A DNA stretch of 64,000 nucleotides from Atrichornis clamosus (lineage: Eukaryota; Chordata; Aves; Passeriformes; Menuridae), in NCBI GenBank assembly GCA_013400975.1, contig WBMZ01010837.1, positions 62,001-126,000 on the forward strand, written 5' to 3'. Within the stretch, counting starts at the first letter, position 1. Every line of letters begins with the position of its first letter. Made by a program: the position numbers and the translations under genes. The notes below the pieces were generated by a model that saw only the letters and a program-made list of their open reading frames with translations, ran no database searches and was not told the origin of the DNA. Shown piece by piece: positions 27,137-40,209 of this stretch.

Positions 27137-30100
27137 AGTTACAGCTATGAAGTGACTGGTTGGAGGACTCAATGCACTCATCCTGCAAGAACACTATCTT
27201 AGCAAAGAATGTAAAATTTTGAGATGCTGATTAGGAATCTAACAATCAAAGACAACAAGGCATACTTTAGGAAGTGTGCAGTCCTCCCAAAACTACTATT
27301 CATCTATTTGATCAAATCAGTTAATTAGGTTTTCTCCTTCTGTTTCTTAAAATGCAGCTTAGAAGTATCCATTCAGACGTAAAGTTCAAATAAACTTCCT
27401 GAGAAGAAAAGGAAGAGAGTAGGAGCCTCCCTAGTAATTTCAGAAAAAATATAGCATGCATTAACTTACTTGTTATGGATTTCAGTGCTGCTTCTGTAGC
27501 TTGGAAACAAACTAGACCTAGTCACCTGGGAAATTGACTTTTTCTTTGCTTCTCCATCATATTAGCACTCTTGGTTCTTTCACTGCCTTCTTTGCATTTA
27601 TTCTGAATTTCCAAGAGGGTGTCTTCCAGCAATTTCCATGACATTCACGAATTTTACCTTTTCAGCTGTACCTCATATTTAACTTTCTCATCAGGAGAAC
27701 AAGATGAAGGCAGTTTTATGGGAAATATGTAATAGTTACTTGGGCTAGAGCTGAAATCTAGAGAAGTTCTAACAATGCCAGTGAGGGCCTCAGCTTTATT
27801 CTGATAGAAATTCTAAGTGCTAAAAAATTACACATACACATCGCACTACAGAAGTCATAAATGAATACAGCAGCAGCAAATTGTTATTACCAGAAGAGCA
27901 TTTTGGAAAGCACTAGTGAAGTTAATTGAGACTGAAGATTTAAAGTGGTATTGATTTTCGAGATCTACATTGCTGTTCAATTCAAGGGATTACAGAGCAC
28001 TTCATATACAAACACAGCAACCATGTGTAGGGAGCAAGAAGTTCTGACAGTAGTTTTTAATACAGAATGATGGCAGCTTTGCCAAATAAATATTTTGGTC
28101 AGCAGTTTTCAGTATGGATCTTTTTTAGTTTGTTATTGAAATCTTCATTTTATACAAATATTCTTGAAGAGATAATATGCCCTTATTTAAATATTAGTAG
28201 TAACTCCAGCACATAAGTACACTGAGTTAATAATTTTAATATTAGAATCCTGTCACTGCAGTTAGCAACATCCAGATTATAAAAATATGTTAATAGAAGG
28301 GGAAATTAATTAGTTTTAATGATTCTATTAACAATTAATTTATAATGTAATAAATTAAAACTTAATACTGAGATTCCTGCATGTTCCACAGAGACTTTAA
28401 ATGCATTTTAACATTTATTTATTAAGTAAATTTATCCAATTATCTTCTCACCTAAGATAGTCCTCTAGGACTGTGTGCAATTAATAAGAAAATACAGAGA
28501 TCTTAATTTAATGTAATTAAAAAATCCATTTGATGAACAGAATTGATCCCCTCTCTCCACCACTTGCAGAGTTTAAGACAGATTACTAACATCAGACAGT
28601 ATTAACCTCACCTTCAAATGAATTCTAAAATGTACCATAATAATGAAGAACGAAGAAAATAAGGATAAAAGAGATTCAAATCATAAAGATTATGGAGACA
28701 CTAAAATAAGTCTTCAGAACATATACATGGCTTGCAGCTGACTGGAAAAAAAAGCATTGAATCTGTAAACACAAACATGTAGAGAACTTTTTGCATACTT
28801 CTCTTAACCTATGAAGAATAGACAAATGATACCAAGAAATGTCAATGTATTCTCTTTTTTATTTGAGAAAGGCATTTCTAAATAGAAACACTAGAAAAAC
28901 TCCTAAAGATATTTTTACCTAGCAGAACATCCACTGCAAATTTAATAATTTTAAATAACTGAGCTATATACATCAATTCAGAAATATTTAAATAATAATA
29001 CCACAGAATACTTTGAAATCTTTATAGAATAAATGTAAGACTCTAAACCATTTCAGTAGACATCATCCTGATTTAACAACAGAAACATTGTTTAAAATTC
29101 ATTATCTGTGCACTTGTGCATATTCAAAGAAAAAGTATATACTTAGAAATACCTTACTACATGGACGGAGGCAGAAATTTAAACCTCCCATTAGCTTTTA
29201 CAAAACTGAGAGTTTTTATGAATAGTGTCCACTGCAAAGCTGAAGGAATATCATTGCCGTAACACAATTGCCTTGAATATTCTTTTTCTGTTTACTGCAT
29301 ATCTATTTTTTTTCTCTTCATTATTCTACACTTCTCACTTTATCATTACAAAGATAGGAAAAGAAAAATCGCCTCAAGTACATCATGTGAGCAGCAACCA
29401 GCTGTAACAAGAGCACAATTTTTTTTTATGTCACTAAGGAAAAAAAAAGGTTTTGTAAAATCACACTAATTCTGAATTTTCCTCGTGTTCCAAATAATTC
29501 TAGAATTTTTAAGACAGTTTCTGCTGATAGAGCTGAGTCCTGGAAAGAGGCATTACACTCATTTTAAAGGAGGTTTAAAGGAAGTCTATAATCAAATGCA
29601 AGGGATGGTGCTTGTAGACATCCTGTGAGGTGAAGTGCTCTAGTGAGTTCACCCCATATTAGACCTGAAAGTTCACTTTGCGAAAACCATTTCAGTTTGA
29701 TGTTGCACCTTATATGAAACTAGAAAATTTAACCATCATGAAGAAAACCAGTAGCAAACCACAACGCACTTTGACATTTTTGTGGGTTTTTTTTGTTGTT
29801 GATGGTGTTTTGGTGGGTTGGATGTTCTTTCTTTTGGCAAGGAGAAGTAACAGATCAACAGTCAATAGTTTGAAAATAATACTCAAGGAATATTCAAAAG
29901 AAGGAACAGCTAGAATATATTAAACTACACTTAGCTGTGTAGATAATGGAGCCGTTATAAAATTGCTCCCCTCACTCAACCCCTAGATGCTTTCAATTGA
30001 GGTAATACAGCTTTGAAATTAGAAAAGAGTCTTAAGTCACATTACCAACAAAAAAATGAAATGCTTCCCTTTGGTCATATTTTTTCAGGACATACGTGAC

Positions 30101-32657
30101 ATTGACAAGAGTTTAACCCAAAATATCAAATAATTTAAGTATTTTTACACTGTCACGGGTAACTGAAATATGGATTCTCACACAGAACTTACAGCTGTAA
30201 AATAGCAAAGAAAGCAACAAAACTTACATCTGGACATCACAGTGATCTACTTTAAGGTTGAAACAGCAGATCCTTTCTTATTATAAATCTTCCATGAATA
30301 TTATCACTTTGGTATTTTCTTGGCATTTGTAAATAGCTGTTCACAGAAAGCTATCACAAACATCAGTAAAAACAAAAGAAAATAACTGCACTTGACTAGA
30401 AAATTGGGTATTAGTTACACTTCTGATCACAAGATTTGCCAGGGGCTTTATTTAACCATCATTCAGGCCAGTCAACATTCCACATACTTCTGAAGCTTTC
30501 AAACATGTTTGTTTATACAGATTATGATACCAGTGGTAACTACGATGAGTCACCTTGTTTTCACTAAAGTAGAACAAGCTGTTATAATCACTTAAATATA
30601 GAACTGGACAACACAGGTACTCCTTTTTCATCTTAGGGGTTTCTGGTGATATTAAATTTCTTTGTTCCACAGAACAGTCACACGTAAGTCCACAGTAAAT
30701 TCTGAATTTGGGGTCTTTTAAGTTAAGGTATTTATACCATCTGAACATGCCCGTTAGTTGCTTTGCTGTTCACTTAGGTAGATGATTTGAAATGTGCAGG
30801 AAGTCACCGTCTTGTCACCTCTAGTCTGGTTAGAAGTGAGGTAGTTTTGGAGAGACACCTATATTTCAAAAAAGGGTAGTGTGGGTTTTCCATGTTCCCA
30901 AGCAAAAAATAATCTTCTGAGGAACAATGTACTTCTTAGAACTCCAAAACCCAGTATTAATTAACTTATTAATTTATTTAACATGAAGAAAGGAGAGTTT
31001 TACTTAATTGGAGGGCTTATCAGTAGATAAAGGTCAAGAGCACAGAAGCTTAAGTGTATCAAACAAGATTCCTATGTTTCTGATTGCAGGCAACTTCCCT
31101 CCTCAAAATAAAGCAACAATATGAAAAATGACACACTATATGAGCGGGAATACAGCTGAACAGAAAAGTATTTCCTCCATGGTTCTTAAGTTTAAAAATA
31201 AATACAGAGGAAATGTAAAGTTGGTATTTTTATTAAATAAAAGTGCATACTCAAATTATCATGCACAAAACCTATTTTCAAGAAGTTTCCAGTTATATAT
31301 GAAAACCCCACGTCTTAGTAAATCTTACCACAGTTAAAGGTAGGAGTCTCATCAGAAAGAAACACATGTTGACTCACATTAGAATTTTATTTTGACTCAG
31401 GAGATCAGTTTTAAACCAAGTTTCCTGGTTGTCCCCACTTAACTGGCTTTGATTTCCACATTGTGGGGCCATCACCTCAGAGTTAGTAAACTGAATTCCT
31501 TTTTGAGAATCCAACAACCCCTACAATGCACTCTAAACTACTAAAAGGCATTCAGCACCCTTGGGCCCATTCAGTCTGAACTAGAATTAATCTGAAGTCA
31601 AATCCCTGAAAAAAGTGTGGTATCAAGTCCTCTAACTAATCTTGTTCGCTCTAGAACTACCCCTATTATTTCACATCACTAGTTAGCAACGACATTTTTC
31701 AGTCCTTAGGCAATGCTTTTCCTCAATAGTATCACCACCACAATTTAGGAGTTATACATAAAAACTAAAAGCTTTAATGAATTGTTCCTATGTTGAAGTT
31801 AACAACATTTTAACTGATTATTACTTGCAATTAAAAAGTATTTATAGAGCAAAGAAGGTAGTACTTCTAGTACTTCATTTGAGTAGATGACTAGGTAGCA
31901 CAGTCGGTTAATGAACTGACCTTTTGATTTTAGAAAAAGAAATTGTATTAAACAATGAATTAAATCCAAAATTAAGGACACGTGGCAAACTTCGCTTGAC
32001 CAACTTTGATTACTGTCCATAGTTTTACATTACTTCATAGTTTACCACAGCTGATATTCTAAATTTACAGAAAGGAAAAGCTGTTAAGGAACAGGAGAGT
32101 AAGACTGCTTGCAAACAGGCTGAAAATCAACCACAGTTTCTTTCTCTATATGAACAGAATTGTACATTTGTATGGACAATATACTTTAAACATGGAATAT
32201 GAAAGACTCAGAAGAGACAGTAGTAAGGAAAGAAGAATGTAGCAAGCATAACCATTCATGACTACTGTCCTCTATCCATACTTTATAAAAACTACTAATT
32301 GAAGTCATCTTACAAGATGATTTTCTACTTTCAAATAAAGAAAAAAAACCCCATAAACAGGTTCAGAGTTCAACCACCGCTGCTGTACAGTATGAAATCC
32401 ACATTCTTGCTATGAGCTGAATAATTATGTTTGCTTTTTTCTACAGGATTGTAGGAGAAGAATCAAACTTTCATATGGTTACTGCATTGATAATGGGAAA
32501 AAATTACTACAAGAATTAAGTCTGTAACTTCATTTAAACAGTTTTTAATTCTATTTGTTCTTTATAAGCAGAAAGCTAGTCATTCCTTCTACCTAAACCT
32601 TCTAGAAATAAACAGTTAAACCTTTATATTTTTTATATGCATTTTAAAGACACTTAC

Positions 32658-32756
32658 TGTTCTAAGAGTTGATCATATTTTCTTAAAGAATCCTTTTCAG
32701 CAATAACTGCTCTTTCTTTTTCAGCAACAGCATTATCTCTTGCTTCTCTTAAATTT
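32658..32756 (-). CDS. PIBF1: PIBF1 coding exon 9 (residues 408-441, last exon in window)
   Basis: 99 bases. Acceptor TTTCCTTCAG|AAAT; the first base completes Arg408 and two bases (CA) of codon 441 precede donor CA|GTAAGTG. The peptide [20 protein letters not shown] then [12 protein letters not shown] is almost identical to human PIBF1 ([20 protein letters not shown]). Codon 441 will be Gln or His depending on the next exon, where human has Arg. Like exon 8 it has equal entry and exit phase, so its loss would be frame-neutral. The following human segment (YRELQLSTES onward) is not found in the remaining 32.6 kb. Confidence 0.96.
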
Positions 32757-35700
32757 CTGAAGGAAACAAAAATTATTCTGTTAAGGATTTGTCAGGAAAA
32801 AGACTGCATTGCTTCATTAATTACTACTCTCAGATCTGAACGTCAATACTACCTTCCTAATTCTCACAGAATGATAGAGGGGTCTGCCTATCTATTCACC
32901 TATTTATGACAGAAGTTTTACTTTAGGCTCCTTTCATATATACCAGCAAAACATCCAGTTCTGAAATCTAAAATAAAAAATTATCAAATCACCTATTTAT
33001 ACATAGAAACAAATAGTTCTAATTATTCTAGACTATTAGAACTGAAAAGTACTTATGTTTTGCAGGAATTAAATAAACTCCAGTAATTTTGCTTGGTACC
33101 TCACTAATAACTACAGGAATGCCGTCCAGCTAGCTGAGATGATTCACAACTTTTATGATAGAACAAGAAAAGATTAGGTAGGCACAGAAATTCTACTTTC
33201 ACATACAACTAAGCGTCTAGTTACTCTGATATATAGGTTATTGCATATCATTGGTGTCTACTTCTGGATTCTATTGCTGGCAACATTTTTGATCTGCACA
33301 GAACCACAAAATAACATTTTATTGCAATCAATTGATTTTTTTTTTACCAAGGATCAGTCAAGATGTTCAAACTACCTCGATTATTGTGTCTCACTAACAC
33401 AAGTGAGAATAGCATGATATTAAGAATAACATATATAGTATTTATGTTAAAAAATTGGGATAGTTCTTAATAGTCTGTTAAAATGCAGGCAGACTACAGG
33501 TTAGCACTGCAGTAACCTGTACAAAGGGAAGCACTGCTTAGATACTCTATTTAAGCTCTATGTCCAATATTTAATACAACACAACAGCCAATTTGCCAGA
33601 GCTAATAGTGGCTATTGAGGATCAGACATCCGTGTTATGTCTGTTTTTGAGGATTTTATTTTACTCCTGATCTGCTTCTGTGATAAACGTTCACTACCAT
33701 TTGGACTATATTAGATGATCTTAAAGATTCCTTTCGATTTTGTTTTATCTAAAAGGAATCCTGTTCATATGCTACAAATATGAGCAAATCCAAGCACAGC
33801 TGCAAGGCATGGCTAGCAGCAGTGACTGTGGGGTTTCACTTCAACACGACATTCTTCACCCAAACTAAACTGCTAATGTAAATGCAAACAACATTGTCCC
33901 ACTGAAGTTGTTTCTTTCTCCTCCCCACAGCAACTTTCTGACTTGAAGTAAAGTGAAATTATAGTCTCAGGCAAGCTTTGAAGAAAAGAGAAAAGTCAAG
34001 ATATAAACAAAGAAAGAAAATTATTAAGCCCATGTAAATGTTATCCTAGGTCATTTCAGCCACACTAAAGGAATATAATTTTTGTTTTAAAAGACTATCT
34101 TGTAGACTAAAAGTTATCAGTGGCACTTTCCTGAATTCAAAGTAATTCATATGAACAGGAAATAGTTACTTAGAAAAAATCAGCATCAGAATTATGTAGC
34201 AGTTAACTGGCTATAAGAGAAAGATAAAATTTTCTTTAAAAATTTAGTTACCAGGCCGCAGAATTTAGTGCAGAAATTCAGGGACTGACCTTATGATTAG
34301 ATTCTTCAAAACTGACTAATACCAAAATATGGGAACTTGGCAATACATTTTGTTAACAGCATTAGATCAAGCATATTATGTCTTAGAGTAAAAGTCCAGT
34401 GCTATATCCCAAAGGCTAGAGTAGCAAGTGGGATAAAAATTAAACAGTAGAAGAGATACAGACTCATTCAGAGAATAAACTATTTTGCTTAGCTGAACAA
34501 CTAATCCATTTAAAATGCAATAGGAGGAAAAAAAGATACAAGCGAGGTATTATTCAACCAACAAGATGACAATCACAGATGTGATGCAACTTTTTTTGAA
34601 ATACCTTCTTTCTACAGAGCCAGGAAACACATCAGTGACACTGCCAGTTTCCAGACTGGGTGACTGTGATTTCAAAAGAGGTGAAACACCTGTCTGATGG
34701 CTGCACACAGGGGCTATATGGACCATTAGGTACCTAGCCAGTCTATCACACAACTGAAAGTACCCTTTTAGAATGGGACAGAAATACTATCGAGAGATTC
34801 AAGAATGGGCATGGACGGGGAAAAAAGGTGGGATGAGGACAGGGGATGCAGAAGTTCAAGCGCATCTGTATTAATTTTTCAAATAAACCTCTTGGCATCT
34901 GCCATTTTTGCACCTTGTCACATCCCTAAACTACTCCAGCATGCGCAAATTGGATTCCAGTCAGATTCAACCAAGCCAGAAAAGGTGCTCAGGGAGAGCA
35001 TCTTGCACGCTCAAAACTACTAAATTGTGTTTGATATATGGGAACAGATTACAGCTAATCCAATGTCAAACCTCTTGCAGATATTCACATGCCCTGTTAA
35101 TTCACTCATGCTTGCTAATGCAAACATAGCCAATGCTTACAACAACCAAACAAGTGAAATCCATGCCAAAAAAATTAGGCATGAAAGCACCACCTTTTTA
35201 TTGCTGCCCCCCTCCCATTTTAGTTTCTTGAACTGACTCAACCAACTGTAAAATAAGCACCAACAAATTCAAGGGAACTATCAGGAGCATCAGGCTTGGC
35301 AAAGTGGCAAAGCATACGAGCAACTGAATATTAGATTAGCTTAGCTGTAATACCATACCATGCTTTGAGCCTGAAGATGAAACCAGCACCTTAACTTTAT
35401 TTTCAGCCACAATCAGAATCTCATCACATTACACAAATTCACTGCAAATTGCTTTGCTCACAATTTGAGATTCCATTTGGTTTGCCATTGAGGCAGCCTG
35501 TCTTATGGTGGATCTTTTTAGTATTTTATAGAAAGAGCATATGCTATAAAGCCTTTTTTTTTTTTTTTCCGAAACACGTAGGCAAATCTAAGGGATTTAC
35601 ATTTCAGAAGTAATTATTTCAAAATGAGGAACAAAACTTCTGTAAATCGGTTCCAGACAAAAATGAAATATCTTTCAGTAGCTTTCTCAATGATATACAG

Positions 35701-36745
35701 ACCCTTGTCAAATCTCCACAAACAGTGCATGTTTAAATTCATACTTTGTAATTCAAAATAGATTTGCATAGAGGAAGTGGTGTGGATGCATATGCGTGTG
35801 CATGTATTTTACTCACACTTGCAGAACTACACAATGATGTAATTGTTTCTTAATTAGAACCTTTCAGTTGACTGGAAGACAGACAGCAGAAGTCATGTTC
35901 TTTTTCCACTCTTCCCAGCAGTAACAAAACTACCTATTAGAGGAACAGATGCTGCTGCCACAAATATCTTTTTACTACTGTCATTTCCTTCTCCACAAGA
36001 CACTTTCAGGACATCTACAGTGAAGTTATAATGAATTATTAAACACTCCTCCCGTTTTAAAGGAATAAAATGGGCTAAAAAAGAAATTCAGTGCCAAAGG
36101 TCCAAATCCCTAAATCCCTAAAGGCATGTATGTGCATGTAATTCCATGATATTCAACCAGATGACACGCACAAAATTCAACATGCAGGTCTTTGCAGGAC
36201 TAGAAACTTCTTCAAAAGAGAATTTTACAATAATTTACAGGAAATCAATGATTTTTTGAATCACAATGCTAAAAAAAAATCTCAATTAGATTTATTTCAT
36301 AAAGGTCTACGTCTTATCTCTTTCGGGGTTTTTTTGTCTCATTTGCTGCATCAACACCCTCACTTCTGGATTCCTGGCACAGTTTCAAGATTGCCCCTAT
36401 AGCATGACAGGTAAACTAACACATTCTGTATTAATTAACTAACACTACACAATCTGAACAAACTTCAAACCACCAATGTTTATGTAGAACATGAATTTTC
36501 ATAATACTTTTCAACTGATAAAGCTGGATGTCCGTCATTTAATAATAAATATAACAACATATACTAACTGCGCAAGTACAATTTCATTTTCGTTTTTACA
36601 AGATTCCCATCAGTTTTACAACTGGACTTAAATTCTTACATTTTGAACACCTCTCAAAGAGTCAGTCAACTAGGATTATACCTAAGCACAAAACAGTGCT
36701 TGGTCATTTCTCCCCTAATTAGGTTATTGCCTACACCTTATCTAC
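32757..36745 (-). other. PIBF1: PIBF1 intron 8 (3989 bp)
   Basis: Donor GTAGAT; acceptor TTGTTTCCTTCAG. A T15 run lies at 35554-35568. Otherwise AT-rich DNA without recognisable repeats; overlapping plus-strand frames around 34.8-35.2 kb have no coding character. Confidence 0.85.
35554..35568. repeat. T15 homopolymer run
   Basis: Fifteen thymines on the plus strand in intron 8; simple repeat. Confidence 0.9.
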
Positions 36746-36871
36746 CTGTTTTCACGTTCATACATCTCTTTTGAAGTGCTTCTTAGTTGCTCAATTTCTT
36801 GATTTGTTTTCAACCTTATTTGTTCCAACTCTTCATGTAGTCTCTTTTCATATTCTGCTTTATAGTGGTCT
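36746..36871 (-). CDS. PIBF1: PIBF1 coding exon 8 (residues 366-408)
   Basis: 126 bases with split codons at both ends (first base completes Arg366, last two begin codon 408). Acceptor TTATTTACAG|AGACC; donor AACAG|GTAGAT. The peptide [20 protein letters not shown] then [20 protein letters not shown] and N matches human PIBF1 closely ([20 protein letters not shown] in human). Continuous coiled coil. Phase is the same at both ends, so skipping this exon would keep the frame. Confidence 0.97.
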
Positions 36872-38224
36872 CTGTAAATAAACAAATACATTGCACTGCT
36901 CAAAATATCAAAACTTCAGGTATAGCTTTACAAAACCAGAGTTCTTGATTTTACATTTTATTTCAATATTTACTCGTTTACCTCTCATTGACTTGAAATA
37001 CATATCAGCCTATGTTGTTACATAAATTAAATGAAAATTAATTAGGAATAAATAATATTTAACTGGGAATAAGTGTTTTCTGCCTACAACTTTACATTTT
37101 TTAAAGTAATTTAGTATTGATTAAACATAACATTAAGCTTAACATTATTGCAGAAATTCTTTGTCAGCCTCTACTTAAGTGCTTATATTAACTAACCACT
37201 TAACTCCTCACTTTCCTCTTCATCACTGGGTAAGGATTGATTAACTTACTGATTTGCCATGCTGCCATGACACTACAAGACTTCTTTGTGCACTATTTGC
37301 ACCTCATATGAGGGAAAAAACATCACAAACAACATTGAAGATTAAATGTAGTGGAGATTGGTGAAGTAAAAAACACCAAGATTTGGGAATTTATCTCGTC
37401 AATGTGACATATGACTCACTTAAAACACATACTTAAGTTTTTAAACAACAGATATCAGAAGATATCATGATAAAAGAATTTCATTTCAGAGAAATACTGA
37501 CATCTTTTTGTAACTTTGGAAGCTCATGACAGATTGCAGAGAATCCCATAAAGAATATCTCCTACAAAAATAGGCTTATGTTACAAATACTTAACTGTTA
37601 AGGAATGTCAAAATTTTATAGCATCTAGTTAATGTTCAAGAATAACCAATCAGCAGTGAAGCAACTGGTAGAAATAACAGGTTTGGGAATAAAAGTTTAT
37701 TATGAAGATATGTGCATTGACAACTGTAAAAGGTGTTAGATTTCTTTTGAATTCCAGTTGTGGGATAGCCCATAATTTTCAGAAATCAGTACTCCTGGTT
37801 TCTCAAACCTTCTTCACATTAACTAAAAGTCAAAAAATATTAAAATGCCAAATGCTTGCTGTCCAGGTTTTCCTGTTTTCTTTTTATTGAGACACTGAAT
37901 TTCAACTGACCCTTTAAGGTAAAAGTAAATTTACCTCCTCTCCTTCCTCAATTGTGCCACACTACACCAAATACTGTATGAAGACCTTTTACACAATAAA
38001 GAGGTTTATCGTGGAAAAAAAAAAGTAACCAAACCAAAAGCAAATAAAAAGAATGCAAGGTCCCCATTAGAAACTTTCTGTGCTCATCATATGGCTCAAT
38101 ATGAAAGAAAAAAACCAAAAGAATGTTGACCATCAGACCATCAGGATACAATTCTTATGTGCAGGATCAACAAGCATTACCATTTTCTTGGTTCTTAGAC
38201 AATTTGCTATTACCATTAGTACTT

Positions 38225-38244
38225 AAAAAAAAAAAAAAAAAAAA
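38225..38244. repeat. A20 homopolymer run
   Basis: Twenty adenines in intron 7; length is likely polymorphic or affected by sequencing slippage. Confidence 0.9.
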
Positions 38245-38517
38245 TCTGACATTGCAGAAATTACATCTTCCCTCCCATGGCAAGACTGCTAAAAGTTAGG
38301 AAGGTTCACTGAAAAAATTAGAAATATCTGCAAAAGTGCTGAACACCTAAAGTCATGTCACCAGAACACAGTTCAAAGTGATGCTTATCTTTATGAGGAC
38401 TAAAATAAACAAATGGTATAGCAAAGGGCATGTTCCAAGTATACAGCTTGACTGCCCTGTCAATGCATTTAAATAAACACCAATTGGGCTGCTGCTGACG
38501 TAAAGGATCATCACTTA

Positions 38518-38805
38518 GAATCAGAGAATCATCACAGAATGGGTTGGGTTGGAAAGGACCCTAAGAATCATATAGTGCCAATTCCCCTGCCATGGAAAAG
38601 GACACCTTCCACTAGACCACCTGGCCTTGAACACTTCCAGGCATGTGGCATCCACAACGTCTCTGGGCACATCCCTCACCACCCTCACAGTAAAGAATTT
38701 CTTCCTAATATCTAATCTAAACCTGCCCTCTTTCAGTTTGAAGCCATTTCCCCTTCTCCTACTGCTACACGCACCCTTGTAAAATGTCCCTTTGCAGTTT
38801 TTATT
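38518..38805 (-). mobile_element. CR1 LINE 3' fragment, minus strand
   Basis: A clear reverse-complement match to the avian CR1 3' end. It opens with the terminal octamer region (AGAATCATCACAGAATGG) and runs through 'ttgggttggaaaggaccctaagaatcat'. It continues with 'ccctgccatgg', 'ggccttgaacacttccaggca', 'ctcaccaccctcacagtaaagaatttcttcc' and the 'taatctaaacctgccctctttcagttt' segment. Only about 290 bases of the 3' end remain, the usual 5' truncation. Less decayed than the other CR1 copies here, so probably the youngest. Confidence 0.92.
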
Positions 38806-40021
38806 CCTGACCTGCTGTTACAGTCTTTTGCATAAACAGCAATTAAAAATGTTTTTGCCTCATCAAGTTGCTGTGTCTTCTTTCCAGGGCTATTATGAAC
38901 AAGGATTCATACTGCGAATAAACTAAATGGGATCTGCAACGCAACTATGGATTGTGTTTTAAGGTTAAACATAAAAAGGGAAATTGTTTTTGTTCGTCTG
39001 TGCTTACACATACAATCTCAAGAACTGTAGCTATGAGCTGGTGCCATTTGTCTTGCCACAATCTCAAACTATTTAGAAGGGTATATTTTTAAAAATTTGA
39101 CAGGTTAATCCCTCAGTTTCCTGAAGTCTGTAATTTTCTAACTGCAGTACCCCAATGCCCGCAGTTCTGACAGTGACCAGAAGGTGACTTATTCTTTATT
39201 TCTAAAAATAGATACTTGGGCTTGTTTTATTCATCTTCATTCCTGAGTTACACAGCCCAAAGAGATCCAGATGTGAAGCAAGTATTAAAAAGCCTCAAAT
39301 TCTTCAAATGGTAGTAAATAGAAGCCTATTATCCAAACGGATGTCACCTCTATGAAGTAACAAAGACTACGAACATATATCAGCTGGCACAGTTTTATCC
39401 TGCTCTACTTTTGTACCTCTCAATTTATCTGTCAAATAAATAGGATTATGGGGGAAGACTGCTTAGACTCACATTATTTCTTAAAACAACATTTCAAAGT
39501 AAGACTTTAAAATTTATTTAAAATACAGAAGTTTTATGAACACAGTTCTGAGATATAAACATGCAAAACAAATTTTAAAAACTTTGAGTGAGTGCACTGA
39601 AAGGAACTCTTAAAACTCGTCTGATATATGCTGGAGCTCCATAGCTGATCATTTCAAGAGTGCCCTTCTATTTTCATTTAGATAACGATTTGTATTTTGG
39701 TTACCTATCAGGAGAGACATAATAGCACACTTTCTCTTATATACAAGGACACAAGATTTATGGATACACTTTGAAAAAAGAAGTTTTTCTCTCTTGTATA
39801 ATTAACTGTGTCAATCTAAGAGACTAATGCCATAGACTTTAATGCTGGAAGTTTGCTTTCAATACTATGGTCTGATATCAAGTTAAAAAAAATATTCCTG
39901 ATACATATTATGACCTAAGAAAAGCATTCTGCTTCTAGTTACATAAATATGGACTAGCTTTCTGAAAAATAAAATTAATTCAACAGTATTTGTGCAAGAC
40001 ACAAGGGAAGACAGTTAAATA

Positions 40022-40031
40022 ACTTGCCTGG
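40022..40031 (-). other. PIBF1: Non-canonical GC 5' splice site
   Basis: On the gene strand the junction reads CCAG|GCAAGT. This is the ideal context for the minor class of GC-AG introns spliced by the U2 machinery: strong pairing to U1 everywhere except position +2. The matching acceptor at 36872-36873 is a normal AG after a T-rich tract. Confidence 0.85.
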
Positions 40032-40209
40032 ATGCAACATATTTTTCATACATTTCTTCCCTAGCTTTTTTGGCATCCTCTAGCTGAATCTGGAGTCTCT
40101 CAAGACGATCTTCTTCATGTGCACAACGAACACTAAGCTCCATGTTCTGGCGATTAAGGTAATCTTTATCTTTTTGCAACAAGTTGAGGGATTGTTGTAT
40201 GGTTGCCAG
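40028..40209 (-). CDS. PIBF1: PIBF1 coding exon 7 (residues 306-366), GC donor
   Basis: 182 bases, entered in phase 0 at TTTTATAG|CTG. The peptide [20 protein letters not shown], then [20 protein letters not shown] and [20 protein letters not shown], is very close to human PIBF1. The block [20 protein letters not shown] is identical. Only AG of codon 366 is supplied; exon 8 adds A to give Arg, as in human. The donor that keeps this frame is CCAG|GCAAGTT, a GC instead of GT. The nearest GT, four bases on, would break the frame. The exon is entirely coiled coil. Confidence 0.96.

Larger units (their letters stand above)
1..32657 (-). other. PIBF1: PIBF1 intron 9, partial (at least 32.7 kb)
   Basis: Begins with a consensus donor GTAAGTG and runs off the window. 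I looked on the minus strand for the next conserved human segments (YRELQLSTES, and later FSYGYGANVPTTAKRRL) and saw none, though a visual scan can miss a short exon. Named contents are CR1 remnants (8519-9045, 26275-26525), an LTR-like element (18797-19445), a perfect 25-bp inverted repeat (22661-22723), a smaller hairpin (27104-27136), CCTAAC-rich DNA (8075-8104) and a CA run (2624-2636). Stretches 1-8.0, 9.1-18.7, 19.5-26.2 and 26.6-32.6 kb otherwise show no gene or repeat I recognise. Confidence 0.8.
36872..40027 (-). other. PIBF1: PIBF1 intron 7 (3156 bp, GC-AG)
   Basis: Begins GCAAGTT and ends TTTGTTTATTTACAG. It contains a minus-strand CR1 fragment (38518-38805) and an A20 run (38225-38244). 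No other gene or repeat is recognised. Confidence 0.85.
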
